Source: Hymenopus coronatus
Taxonomy: Eukaryota; Arthropoda; Insecta; Mantodea; Hymenopodidae
Direction: 5' to 3'
NCBI GenBank assembly: GCA_030762935.1
Contig: CM060883.1
Location: 34,371,501 to 34,435,500 of the forward strand
DNA length: 64,000 bases
Below the pieces are notes generated by a model. It searched no databases. It worked only from the letters and a program-made list of their open reading frames with translations, and was not told the origin of the DNA. The position numbers were made by a program, and so were the translations under genes. Of this stretch, positions 1 to 10,614 are shown in pieces (positions within the stretch are counted from its first letter, which is position 1; each line of letters starts with the position of its first letter).

Positions 1-90
1 AAATAAAAATCGGACATGACTTGCTTTACATCTCTGCAACAATTTTTTGTTAAAAAGCTTATTCATCTCTTTACGTCATTCTAATCTAGA
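1..90 (+). mobile_element. HINE-A fragment (5' portion)
   Basis: Resembles roughly bases 15-95 of the HINE-A consensus (ACATGACTT, then TCTCTGCAACAA, TTGTTAAAAAGC, and CTAATC at the end). It is cut off by the window edge on the left and interrupted on the right by the start of a second copy at 95. Probably the stub of an older copy into which the next one inserted. Confidence 0.7.
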
Positions 91-94
91 AAAA

Positions 95-953
95 TCTGAT
101 GTGTTCCATTCACATGATTTCTCTACATCTCTGCAAGAAATTATTGTAAAAAAGCTTACAATTCTATTTATTTCATGCTAATCGACAAAAAATTAGCAGA
201 AATAGTCTTATTATTTGCTTCCTTGTAAGTAGAAGAGAAATAAGGGAGTACCATAAGTGAAAATGATAGTCAAAAGCCGGTTACTATGTGACTGAAGTTC
301 CCTTTGTTTGTATGGACAGCAGTTGACAAATTCCTGTATGAGAAAAATTAAGTTTCTCGAAACTGAAAACAAAAACAAGGAATATCTAAAAAACGATCAA
401 CTCCACGAAAAAAATGTATACAACACAAATTGTGTGTTTTAACGTGCTCTACATTTTTTGTGCTGTAAGTTTTGTACATTTCTTACGGTTTAGCAGTTAC
501 GCAAGATTCCGTAAAATCGACCCAGAATAAAGTAGTCTTCAGGTGCTATTCCCAGAAAATTTAAAATATACGTTTTATTTGTCAGGTAAATATCTTTAAT
601 ATACGATATTTCAATCAAAATCACTAGAGCCATTTTTGAGAAAATCAACATTTTCGAAAAAAGTGCCATGTAAACAGTAGTTTGGGGTGGGAGGATTTTT
701 CTCAGAATCTTCGTGTCGCATCCTTGGAAGATACTAAACTTAAATACCAATGTATTTTATCGACTTTTCGTTTTGGGGTTACCGTGTTCACGGACACGCG
801 GACACACACGAACCTTTTTCTGAAAATACTTTTTTTGGATACAGGGGACCCTAAAACATATATTTCCAGTGAAATTTCAGTATCGATTTGTTTTGGTGGA
901 GTGCAATACCTTCTCTATACACTATGTGCATAGTACGTATAGAGAAAGTAAAA
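95..953 (+). mobile_element. HINE-A, full-length copy
   Basis: Reference-quality copy of the dominant family. It starts TCTGATGTGTTCC and carries the subterminal motif (here GATTTCTCTACA). It ends in a hairpin (TTCTCTATACACTATG paired with CATAGTACGTATAGAGAA) followed by AAGTAAAAA. The 3' third has a short CA-rich tract near 803-813. No protein typical of autonomous elements is encoded. Asymmetric inverted repeats, microsatellite and 3' stem-loop are the established architecture of Helentron-associated non-autonomous elements (HINE/DINE-1 type), so this is inferred to be a rolling-circle parasite. The minus strand at 490-750 is open for 86 codons, a frame that recurs in other copies. A non-autonomous TIR transposon is the main alternative. 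Confidence 0.8.
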
Positions 954-955
954 AT

Positions 956-1204
956 TGTCAGCTCTATGAAAAAATGCATATGATAAATTGCTATGCAAAA
1001 TTCAGAAAAATGTATATTAAATTATGAGATCTTCAGAACTATTCCCAGAAAATTAAAGAAAAGTATTTTATTTGTCACGTAAATATCTTAAATATACGAG
1101 ACTTCAATCAAAATCGTTACAGCCCCTTTTGAGAATATCTTCGTTTTTGAATTATGATGCCCACAGTCACATAAGCATGGCCATTTTTCTAAAGCCTTTT
1201 CTAT
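956..1204 (+). mobile_element. HINE-A fragment (middle to 3' third), degenerate
   Basis: Carries the conserved blocks CTATTCCCAGAAAATT, ATTTTATTTGTCA and ATCAAAATCGTTA in family order, then CCATTTTTCTAAA. Its 3' hairpin is missing because the reverse-oriented copy starting near 1208 abuts it. More diverged than its neighbours. Confidence 0.6.
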
Positions 1205-1207
1205 TGT

Positions 1208-1350
1208 TTATTTTCTCTAGCCCCGCATATACAATCTACATGGGGATACAGAAGTATTGTATTCCAACCAAAAATTCGATATCGAGATTTCGTTGGAAAT
1301 ATATGCTATAGGAATCCCTCAATCCAAAAAAAGGCATTTTCAGAAACAGG

Positions 1351-1392
<42 letters not shown>

Positions 1393-2088
1393 GACAGCAT
1401 ATCACAAAAACGAAAAGATCGTTAAATACCAACTTGGTATTTAAGTTTCGTATCTTCCAAGGATGCGACACGAAGATTTTCAAAAGAATACCCCCACCCC
1501 TAACTACTCTTTACATGGAACAAATTTCGAAAATTTTGTTTTTCTTAAATATGGCTAACGATTTTGATTAACATACCACATATTAAAGCCATTTATATCC
1601 CAAATAAAATGTATTTATAGCCTCTAAAGACCTGTTTATTCTGGATGCTTTTTTTTTTTAATTTGGCATAACTAGTAGACCATAAGAGATAGACAAAAAC
1701 TCACTATACAAAAAACTTAAATCTTGTTATTATACACAAATTATGTCATATACATTTCTTTCTTTCTTTTTTTTTTTTTTTTTTTTTTTTTGTGTGAAGC
1801 TTTCAGTTTTCGAGGTATTCCTTGTTATTAGTTTCAATTGTTTAGTACTTATACCTTTGTCAAGCAAAGAAGCGATGTGCAACGACAATCGCATAATGAC
1901 AGCTTTTAAAACATTTGGCAATCACTTTTCTTGGTGTATTCCCTTAGTTCCATTCTACTTATAAAGAACTAAGTAATAAAATTCTGTTAATGTTTATCTC
2001 GATTAGCATGGTGTTGAAAGAAGAACTATCTTTTGTAAGAAGTTTATAGAGTAGCTAGAGAAAGTCATGCGAGTGTAACACATCAGAT
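1208..2088 (-). mobile_element. HINE-A, near full-length copy with (GT) tract
   Basis: Reverse-oriented copy running from a divergent 3' end (TTTTCTCTAG, then GCATATACAATCTACATGGGG instead of the usual hairpin) to the 5' end, which reads GAGAAAGTCATGCGAGTGT then AACACATCAGA on the plus strand. A pure GT run of about 36 bp lies at 1354-1389, where the family carries its microsatellite. A long T run at about 1770-1791 is specific to this copy. The 3' terminus resembles those near 20.6 and 46.1 kb, suggesting a subfamily. Confidence 0.75.
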
Positions 2089-2111
2089 TTTTTTTTTTTT
2101 TTTTTTTTTAT

Positions 2112-2221
2112 TTAGGAGTCCCAATTAAAGCATTTCCGGTGAGATATCCGTATTGAAATTTTGGGTGTAATGAAATAGCTTCTCTATAGACTATGTAATT
2201 AGTGCGGGTAGAGAAAATAAA
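2112..2221 (+). mobile_element. HINE-A 3'-terminal fragment
   Basis: Only the last 110 bp remain: GGAGTCCCAATTAAAGC, TTTCCGGTGAGATATCC, and the terminal stem CTTCTCTATAGACTATG with AGTGCGGGTAGAGAA. A poly(T) run at about 2090-2111 separates it from the preceding copy. Its end, with the mutation TAGAGAAAATAAAAA, is the same as that of the copy ending at 4219, and both are followed by the same unrelated flank. Confidence 0.75.
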
Positions 2222-2480
2222 AATGGCAGCACTTACTTTATTGACACATTTGAAAGTTACGTGTATATTCCAGACTTTCTGTTCACCCTGTACAAATAAG
2301 TATGAAGAGATTGATGTTTATTGAGTAGTGTGAACAACAAGAATTAGAGGTCGTGCAGACGGTGATGAAGTCATCACGTTGCCTGGAGCACTTACTGTTG
2401 CGTAAAGTTTAACGCCCTGTACACTGACATACTTATGTTACACCTGTCGAGATTTCTCTGCCTAACAAACCTATTCGAAA
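2222..2480. repeat. Duplicated HINE flank R, copy 1
   Basis: About 255 bp of non-HINE sequence almost identical to 4220-4475 (for example TTTCTGTTCACCCTGTA, GGTCGTGCAGACGGTGATG and CTGCCTAACAAACCTATTCG in both). Each copy directly follows a HINE-A 3' terminus with the same mutation. This copy is followed at once by the 5' start of the next HINE-A. Confidence 0.85.
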
Positions 2481-2553
2481 AAGTATGATGTGCTCCATTT
2501 ATATGACTTTCTCTACATCTCTGATTATTGTTAAAAAGTCTAATCTATCTATA

Positions 2554-3543
2554 TGGTCCTTCAACAAGAGTGCCCTATCTTTGAACTTAAATAAAACACG
2601 TTCTATAAAAGATAGAGGTTTATTTATTTTTTATTTTGGAACATAATGTCATTGCCTGTGGAAGAGAACATCAGTAAAGTGACCGCTGCGACTTCGTTGG
2701 GTTGCGCGGATACGGTTGACCCAATTTTTAATGTCAGAAGAACGTAAATTCAGTCCAACTTCACGAATAACACGCGTGATGTTTTTCATAATATCATTTA
2801 CTGTTTCTGGATTGTTGACCTAAACTCGCGATTTAACATAACCCCACAAGAAGTGATCCAATGGCGTTAAATCACAGGACCTCGGGGGCCAGTTCACATT
2901 ACCATGGGAAATGATGAAACCTCTGATCTTCTCCTTCAAAAGATTGATTGTTTCCAGATCAGTACGACATATGACACCATCTTGCTGGAACCAGATGTTT
3001 CCGAGATCCATACCATCCAATTGAGACCAAAAATAATCCCTTATAAGAGCTCGGTATCTTTCTCCATTGACAGTTCATACCATTTTGTAAGCGTGAAATT
3101 TCAAGTCCAGATACAGAATTCGCCAAGTTGTGGTCGGCGAAAGCCCCAATTCTTACGCTTTGTAAGAAGCAATTGATTTGTTTCCGTTCTCGCGTACACT
3201 CTCAAGAATGGCGCCTGTGTTTTCCTTGGAGCACTTACGTAAAGGCGTTCTTTAATTGCTGACAGAACCACTTCTTTCAAATTCTTCGATCAAACGCCGA
3301 ATCGTTCTCTCGCAGGAACGATTATGCACACCGTAAACTTCACACAGTACACGGAAGGTTTGGCGAACACATGGTCCATTTTGATAATAAATGTTCACAA
3401 TTTCTACGCGTTGCTGAATGCTGTAACGTTCCATGGCTATTTGTCAATAACAACTGTAACCACGTGATAAAAATCACTGCTGTAAATCCATAACAACGGC
3501 AGCTATCACATGTTAAAAATAGGACACTCTTGTTGAAATATCC
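2554..3543 (-). mobile_element. Mariner-superfamily DNA transposon, internally deleted, TA-flanked
   Basis: Bounded by inverted repeats. The left end reads TCAACAAGAGTGCCCTATC and the right end, reverse-complemented, reads TCAACAAGAGTGTCCTATT. TA lies outside each end (2552-2553 and 3544-3545), the standard Tc1/mariner target duplication. The minus strand holds a broken transposase. At 990 bp it is shorter than a complete element of this type, in line with loss of part of the coding region. It is inserted within a HINE-A copy. Confidence 0.85.
2649..3434 (-). pseudogene. Mariner-like transposase pseudogene lacking the first catalytic segment
   Basis: An ATG at 3434 opens 60 codons (MERYSIQQRVEIV..., ending RLIEEFERSGSVS), typical of the N-terminal helix-turn-helix DNA-binding region of these transposases. 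The similarity continues past a stop. Further downstream come WFQQDG, WPPRSCDLTPLDHFLWGYVK and, after an in-frame TAG, a C-terminal stretch ending at the TGA at 2649-2651. WFQQDG and PLDHFLWG correspond to the second and third acidic residues of the DDE/D triad. Only a short linker joins the N-terminal third to the YFWSQLDGMDL segment, so about 100 residues carrying the first catalytic Asp appear deleted. With the stops, this gene cannot encode an active enzyme. Confidence 0.85.
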
Positions 3544-4219
3544 TATACTTCTTGCTATTCGAGATAAACATTAGAAGAAACGTTCTCATTATTTAAACTA
3601 GAAGGACAATAAGGGAATGCACTAAGCTAAACCGATAAGCAAATGTTTTAAAATATGATTGCTATGGAATAGAAATCCTTTCTTTGCGTACCAGAAGTTC
3701 ACAATTCTCTGTGAGAAAAGTTTGTATTTTAAAACGGAAATCAAATAGCAAGAAATATCTCGAAAACGCTTAACTCCACGAAAAATATATATATGGCAAA
3801 TTTTGTGTTTTTACAAGACATACAGCTTTTTTATAGTAAGTTTTTGTCTTTGTGGTTTACCAGTAATGCAAAATTCAGAAAAAGTCATATTAAATAGACT
3901 ATATTATAATAAAAATCGTTAGTTTTCGAAAAAAAAAAAACATGTAAAGGGCAATTAGGGGTGGCAGATTTTCTTGAAAACCTTTGTGTGGCATATGAAG
4001 ATATGAATTTATATATAGAATTTTTTACTAACGGATTCTTCGGTTTTGAGCTATGCTGCAGACATGGACATTCTACATTTTTATAAATATCGTTTTTTTC
4101 TTTTTTTATTCAGGGGTCCCAGTAAAAGAATTTCCGGTGAAATATCCATATCGAGTTTTTAGGTGCAATAAAATACCTTCCCTATAGACTATGTAATTAG
4201 TGCGTGTAGAGAAAATAAA

Positions 4220-4475
4220 AATGTACATTACTTTGATACATTTGAAAGTTACGTGTATATTCCAGACTTTCTGTTCACCCTGTATAAATAAGCATGAAGA
4301 GATTGGTGTTTATTGAGCAGTGTGAACAACAAGAATTAGAGGTCGTGCAGACGGTGATGAAGTCATCACGTTGCCTGGAGCACTTACTGTTGCGTAAAGT
4401 TTAACGCCCTGTATAGTGACATACTTATGTTACACCTGTTGGATTTCTCTGCCTAACAAACCTATTCGAAAAAGG
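4220..4475. repeat. Duplicated HINE flank R, copy 2
   Basis: Near-identical partner of 2222-2480, also starting right after a HINE-A 3' end. Its last shared word, CTATTCGAAAAA, is where copy 1 meets the next HINE-A, so the duplication breakpoint coincides with a HINE start. A 36-codon frame from 4292 is open here but carries a stop in copy 1, so I do not call it a gene. Confidence 0.85.
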
Positions 4476-4738
4476 GCATATAATTTTATGCAAATTTCTG
4501 ACGACGTGAAATAGATTCAGGTGCAAGGGAGGCGTTGTAACTGGAAATACGATCATAGTCCTGTCTGATTGGGCGGGAAACGAATAGGAGGGCGTTGCAC
4601 TGTTGCTACTTAAGGCGAGATGACCTTCCATGATCCGGGTTCATTCTCCGGTGTATACATTTTAAAGCATCCTTTCAAATGGACAACAGAACATTAAGAG
4701 CCTGCTTATGCCATTGTATTCAAATAGCAAAATTACGG
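4476..4738. other. No recognisable feature
   Basis: About 260 bp of moderate GC content. No transposon ends, tRNA-like boxes, or coding frame that I can relate to a family. Confidence 0.4.
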
Positions 4739-6508
4739 CTAAAATTTATTTTCGTGATTGTACTTTTCTTACAATGAAGACATATTTCTACTTTCTGTTC
4801 TACGTACAGCAAGTAGAGGAAGTATTACATTCCATCCAAAAATTCAAAATTGAGATTTCTGTAACAACATATTTGTAGAGCCCCTCGATAAAAAAAAAAC
4901 AAAAAAAGAAAAACAAACAAATCTGATGTGTTCTATTCACACAGCTTTCTCTATATCTCTGTAATGAAAACGACTATTCTTCTATCTACTTTATGCTAAT
5001 CGACATAAACATAACATAAATTGTCTTATTACTTGCTTCCTTATAAGTAGAAGGAAAATAAGGGAATACACTAACCAAAAGTGATAGTGTAAGTTTTAAA
5101 AGCTGTTGAAATCCGTTTCTTTGCATTACCAGGATTTGAGAAACTCCCGTATGAGATCATTTTTAGTATTTTAAAACTGAAACCAACAAGGAATATCTAA
5201 AAAATAACTAGACTTTACTTTCGAAGTTGTACTTTTCATACAATGAAGACATATTTTACTTCCTCTTCTACGTAGAGCAAGTAGAGGAAGTATTGCATTC
5301 CATCCAAAAATTCAAAATCGAGATTTCTGGCACCACACATTTACAGAATCTCTGAATAAAAAAACAACAATAAACCTGATGTATTCCACTCACAGGACTT
5401 TCTCTATATCTCTGTAACAAATTGTTAAACGCTTATTCTATCTGCTTATGCTAATAGAGATAAAAGTTAACAGAAATGGTCTTTTCTTATGGTTTAATGT
5501 CCTTTAACCTGGATGAATGAAATTAGTGAAATGATGCTCAAATGATCTCGGGGTCAATGAAGCTTAAAGTTACTCGACATTCATCTTCTGAGAACCCTTA
5601 TGCGGATAATTCACCCTAAGCGAGATTCGAAATCACGACCTTTTGAAAATGTGTGGCAGACATGCTACCACCACACCACCTAGGCTGGCAAAAATGGTTT
5701 TATTACTTGGTTCATTGTAAGTTGAAGGAAAATTAAGGGGATAAACTAGCCAAAAACGATAATGTAATATTTTAAAAGCGTTGCCCATGTGGCTGAAATC
5801 ACTTTCTTTGCATTACCAGGATTTGAGGAGAAAGTGTTCAGTATTTTAAAACTGAAATCAATAACAAGGAATGTCTCAAAAATAGATAAAATTTATTTTC
5901 GCAATTGTATTTTTCCTACAATGAAAACTATTTCTTTCTTCTCTTTTACGTAGAGCAAGTAGAAAAAGTATTGCATTCCAACCAAAAATTCAAAATCGAG
6001 ATTTCTGAAATACACATTTATAGAATTCGTAAGTAAAAAGAAAACAACAATAAATGTGCTGTGTTCCATTCCCATGCTTTTCTCTGAATATCCAACAAAT
6101 AACTGTCAAAACGCCTACTTAGGTGAATCGAAATAAACATTAACAGAAATTGGCTTTTTACTTGCTTCCTTGCAAGTAGAAAGGCTAAAACGATAGTCAA
6201 ATAATTTAAAAGCTGGCTATAATGTGGTTGAAATCCGTTTATTTGCATTGCCAAAAGTTGACAAATTACCGAATGAAAAATACTTCAGTATTTTAAAACT
6301 GAAACCAATAACAAAAATATCTCAAAAATAGATAACTACACGAAAAAATGTATATGGTATACGAGTAAACTGTGTGTTTTAGCGATATCTACATTGTGTG
6401 TGTTTTGTCTGTCTCTTAAGGTTTACCAATTATGTAAAGTGCAGCAAAATTCATCCTGAAGAGGCTATTCCCAGAAAATCCAAACAAAATTTCAAAGTTT
6501 TCTACACT
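4739..6508. repeat. Three-unit tandem array of composite HINE-A pieces
   Basis: Units begin near 4739, 5210 and 5885, each with a variant of TTTATTTTCGTGATTGTACTT then CTACAATGAA. Each unit contains a short reversed HINE-A 3' terminus (CTACGTAGAGCAAGTAG, then AGTATTGCATTCC, ATTCAAAATCGAGATTTCTG) followed by a forward HINE-A 5' half (CTGATGTGTTC, CTTTCTCTATATC, TTACTTGCTTCCTT). Unit length is about 460-470 bp once the SINE in unit 2 is discounted. Unit 3 extends further into the HINE-A body, up to about 6508. The 3' terminus and 5' half point in opposite directions, so the repeated unit was a rearranged element before it was duplicated. Confidence 0.75.
5484..5691 (-). mobile_element. tRNA-derived SINE (family B) inside unit 2
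   Basis: On the minus strand the head reads GGTGGTAGCATGTCTGCC (A-box-like) and later GATTTCGAATCTCGC (B-box-like), the usual RNA polymerase III promoter pair of tRNA-derived SINEs. The host HINE-A sequence is interrupted cleanly, with an approximate 10-bp target duplication AAATGGTYTT at 5474-5483 and 5692-5701. A second copy lies at 25828-26060, sharing CGTCCTTTAACCTGG-like and TTAAAGTTACTCGACATTC words. Confidence 0.75.
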
Positions 6509-7366
6509 TTTTACTTTCTCTATACTCACTATGTACATAATGAATAGAGAATGTATTGCACTCCACCAAAAAATTCGATACAGAGATTTCACCGGAAATA
6601 TATGTTTTAGGGTCCCCTGTATCCAAAAATAGTATTTTCAAAAAAAGGTCCGTGTGTGTGTGTGTCCGTGTGTCTGTGAACAGGATAACTCAAAAACGAA
6701 AAGTCGGTAAAATACCAAACTTGGTATTTAAGTTTAGTATCTTCCAGGGATGCGACACGAAGATTTTGAGAAAAATCCCCCCACCCCAAACTACCCTTTA
6801 GATGGAACTTTTTTGTAAAATTTTGATTTTCTGAAAAATGGCTCTAACGATTTTGATTAAAATATCGTATATTAAAGTTATTTACCTGACAAATAAAATG
6901 TATATTCTGAAATTTCTGGGAATAGCCTCTGAAGACTACTTTATTCTGGATGAATTTTTCATAACTACTAAACCGTAAGAGATGGACAAAAACTTAACCC
7001 ATAAAAATGTAGAGCACGTTAAAACACACAATTTATGTTATACACATTTTCTTCGTGGGGTTGATCGTTTTTGAGATATTCCTTTTTATTGGTTTCAGCT
7101 TTGAAAAACTTACACTTTTCTCATACAGGAATTTGTCAACTCCTGTCAATACAAACAAAGGAACATCAGTCACAGAGCAACCAGCTTTTGGCTTTCACTT
7201 TAACCTATGGTACTCCCTTATTTCGGTTCTACTTACTATAAAGCAAGAAATAAGATTATTTCTGCTAATTTTTCTCGTTTAGCATGAAATAAATAAAAGA
7301 TAAGCTTATTAACAATAATCATTTACAGACATATAGAGAAAGTCATTTGAGCGTAACACATCAGAT
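6509..7366 (-). mobile_element. HINE-A, full-length copy (858 bp)
   Basis: Complete at both ends: TTACTTTCTCTATACTCACTATGTAC begins the hairpin and CATCAGATTTTT closes the 5' end. The microsatellite region is a short interrupted GT run at 6650-6680. Immediately upstream on the plus strand is the end of the three-unit array. Confidence 0.85.
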
Positions 7367-7370
7367 TTTT

Positions 7371-7470
7371 CTATGTTAAAGTATAATTTGGCGTGGGATA
7401 TTTTCCTGAAAATCTTCGTGCCGCGTTCTGGAAGTTACTAAAATTAAATACCAAGCTTTGTAATTTATCG
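7371..7470 (+). mobile_element. HINE-A internal fragment
   Basis: A 100-bp piece from the stretch upstream of the microsatellite (GGCGTGGGATATTTTCCTGAAAATC, then AAATACCAAGCTTTG). It sits between two reverse-oriented full copies and was probably truncated by the insertion at 7471. Confidence 0.6.
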
Positions 7471-8283
7471 ACTTTCTCTACACGTACTATGTACATAGTG
7501 TAAATAGAGACGGTATTGATTGCACTCCACCCAAAAAATTCGATACCGAGATATCACCAGAAATATATGTTTTAGGGTCCCCTGTAACGAAAAAAAGCCT
7601 TTTCGGAAAAAGGTCCGTATGATTGTGAACACGATAACTCAAAAACGAAGAGTCTGTAAGAAACCAAACTTGGTACTTAAGTTTAGTGTCTTCCAGGGTT
7701 GCGACACGAAGATTTTGAGGAAAATCCCCCTACCCCAAACTACCCTTCACATGGAACTTTTTTTCGAAAATGTCGATTTTCTCAAAAATGGCTCTAACGA
7801 TTTTGATTAAAATATCATATATAAAAGACATTTAAGTGATAAATAAAATGTATATCTTGACTTTTCTGGGAATAGCCTCTGAATGAATGTTATGGAATTT
7901 TGAATAACTGCTAAAGTAAGAGATCGACAAAAACTTACTACACAAAAAATGTAGAGCACGTTAAAACACACAATTTATGTTATATACATTTTTTTTCGTG
8001 GAGTTCATCGTTTTTGAGACATTCTTTGTTTTTGATTTCCGCTGTTCTTTTGTCACACATGAATTTGTCAACTCCTGTCCACACAAACAAAGGAACTTCA
8101 GTGACATATCAACCAGCTTTTGACCTGTACTCTCTTATTTCGCTTCTACTTACAAGGAACCAAGTAATAAGCCTATTTCTGCTATTTTTTTCCGAGTAGC
8201 ATGAAGTGAATAGAAGTATAAGTTTTTTAAGAATACTTTGTTGCAGAGATGTAGTGAACGTCACGTGAATGGTACACATTAGA
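7471..8283 (-). mobile_element. HINE-A, full-length copy (813 bp) without GT expansion
   Basis: Hairpin end ACTTTCTCTACACGTACTATG; 5' end GTGAATGGTACACATTAGATTTTT. The microsatellite has collapsed to AGGTCCGTATGATTG, accounting for the shorter length. The subterminal motif is mutated (GATGTAGTGAACGTCACGTG). Confidence 0.8.
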
Positions 8284-8892
8284 TTTTTGGAATTGCAGTG
8301 GTAAACGAAGACATGCCCTAGAGGGATGGATGTCCACGATGTAAAGCAGAACGGAACCTCCTCAGTGGAGTACATGCGAGAGAGACTGTGGTCACGATGC
8401 GAGGTGGTGACCGGAATGGCTAACGAGAGGCGTTGTCCTATAGCCCACCTCTAATTTTTTCGATGTAATTATTTTTATTTCCTCCCTAGAGGCGCTTGGT
8501 AGAAAACGAAACGTAATTTAACTCCACATATTATACCATCAGCAATATCGACCACCACACCAGCGTTCATCTCTGCTCTGCACTTTCAACCGAAAGCTTA
8601 GTGGTAGAAATTAGCTTAACTATCTCCTCTGATATACCTTGTTATGAATTTCTAATAGTTTAAATGCTTATTTTAAGGTAATGCATGTGTTAAGTTTGGC
8701 AAATCAACACCATTTACAATATATTATTAAACTTATTTGATTATAATACACAATAAAAGTGATAAAACTGCAAGTATCAACATTCTAGCTTCCATTGCTG
8801 TTTATAATAGTTATTTTTATTTGTCTAAATTCATTTCTCTAATAAAATAAGTTGATAGTAAATGAGTTTGCTATTATACTTTTCATATATAT
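8284..8892. other. No recognisable feature
   Basis: The first 170 bp are GC-richer (for example CTAGAGGGATGGATG), the rest AT-rich. I see no frame, TIR or SINE box that I can support. Confidence 0.4.
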
Positions 8893-9740
8893 TTACTATA
8901 TCTACACGTACTATGTACATAGTGTATAGAGAAGGTATTGTATTGCACCCAAAAATTCGATACCGAGATTTCTCCAGAAATATATATTTTGAGCCCCCCT
9001 GAATCCAAAAAAAGTATTTTAAGAAAAATGTCTATCTGTCTTTCCGTGTGTGTGTCTGTGTGTGTGTGCGTCTGTGGGCAGCAGAGCTCAAAAATAAAAA
9101 AAACCGTTAAAAACCAAACTTGGCATTTAAGTTTGGTATCTTCCAAGGATGCGACACGAAGATTTTCAAGAAAATCCCCCCCACCCTAAACTATCCTTTA
9201 CATGGAAACAATTTGAAAGTGTTTGAATTTCTTAAAAATGGCAAACGATTTTTATTAAAATCTCATATAGTTAAGATATTTACTTGACAATAAAATGTAT
9301 ATCTTGAATTTTCTGGGAATAGCCTGTGAAGACTACTTTATTCTGGATGAATTAAACGGATTTTTGCATAACTGCTAAACCGTAAGAGATGGACGAAAAC
9401 TTACCACACAGAAAATGAGTACATTAAAACACACAATTTATGTTATATACATGCTTTTCGTGGAGTTGGTCGTTTTTAAGATATTACTTGTTTTTAGTTT
9501 CAGCTTTGAAAAACTTACACTTTTCTCATACAGGAAAGTGTCAACTCCTGTCCATACAAACAAAGGAACTTCAGTCACATAGTAACCAGCTTTTTACTAT
9601 CACTTTAACCTATATTACGCCCTTATTTTGCTTCTGCTTACAAGGAAGCAAGTAATAACACTATTTCTGCTAATATTTTCTCAATTAGCATGAAGTAAAT
9701 AGAAGCTTAAGCTTTTTAACAATACTTGTTTTTTACAGAT
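8893..9740 (-). mobile_element. HINE-A copy lacking its extreme 5' end
   Basis: Starts with the 3' hairpin (TCTACACGTACTATGTACATAGTGTATAGAGAAGG; the first arm base pairs are mutated) and runs through a GT-rich segment at 9047-9070 to TTTTTTACAGAT. There it stops about 45 bp short of the family 5' terminus, so the subterminal motif is missing. Confidence 0.8.
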
Positions 9741-10215
9741 TTTTTTAATATTAACCCCAAATTGTTGTACAATAATTATTACATTTCGTACTCTAAAACT
9801 TCTATTTTTCAAAATTTGGTAACTAATTTCTCAAAATAATGATTATTTAGAGAAGACATTAGAACCATATTCTTTAAAGGACTTTTGAGAGGCAGTATAC
9901 AGTTTTGGAAAAGGTTAGTCAACAATTGCATCATGTGGGGCATTTTATGAATGGAAAGGACTTGGGCAAAGGTGAGAAAACAAGTTTTAAATTTGGGTGT
10001 GTGTATTAACATGCATACCCCTACCATTTATATCTTCAATTTACTACCACTAGTAGTAGTACTAATGATAGTGGCAGTATTTTATTAAGTTTATAATAAT
10101 ACAATATTTGCGCCACACAGTGCATGAGTCGAGTGACCATACCTGCTGTCCAAAAATACTCGAGTTAAAAATATTACCTACATATATATTTTATATCTCT
10201 TGACAACAGAGGAAA
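9741..10215. other. No recognisable feature
   Basis: AT-rich sequence between a truncated HINE-A and a microsatellite cluster. No supported gene or element. Confidence 0.4.
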
Positions 10216-10219
<4 letters not shown>

Positions 10220-10267
<48 letters not shown>

Positions 10268-10324
10268 TACGTTCGCGCGCTACAACAGAACCACAGGACA
10301 ATAAAAGAAAGAACATTCTGATAT

Positions 10325-10368
<44 letters not shown>

Positions 10369-10434
10369 CTCACAACATACCACGTATTCATACATACAGA
10401 CTAGTCAAACACCAAATAAGTCTATACAGTATTT

Positions 10435-10468
<34 letters not shown>

Positions 10469-10470
10469 GT
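10220..10470. repeat. Cluster of CA and TA microsatellites
   Basis: CA runs at 10220-10262 and 10327-10362, then CA followed by TA at 10434-10468. Unlike the CA tracts inside HINE-A, these are not flanked by HINE-A sequence. Confidence 0.95.
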
Positions 10471-10614
10471 GTATGTATATATTTTATCTCTTAGTGTACG
10501 AACTTCCATTAAGTGTGTGCCCAGGCTTGGCCAGTTTTGGCTGTTTAGAATCAAATGCCAGAATGCTGTCCTTCGTCTGTTTGAAGCTAAAAATACTTCC
10601 GCAATAATATTTTC

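Larger units (their letters stand above)
2484..4219 (+). mobile_element. HINE-A copy interrupted by a mariner-like element
   Basis: The 5' end (ATGATGTGCTCC, GACTTTCTCTACATCTCTG) is at 2484-2553. The element resumes at 3546 with CTTCTTGCTATTCGAGATAAACATTAG and runs to the hairpin end near 4219. The 990 bp between the two parts is a TIR-bounded mariner-superfamily element. The host copy is otherwise complete but diverged, so the mariner is younger than this HINE-A copy. Confidence 0.8.

Noticed and set aside
4292..4402. 36-codon frame in flank R as a small gene
   Set aside because: The other copy of R has an in-frame stop, and nothing else supports expression.
10174..10395. Cys/Val-rich open frame across the CA microsatellites
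   Set aside because: Produced by dinucleotide repeats; no independent support.
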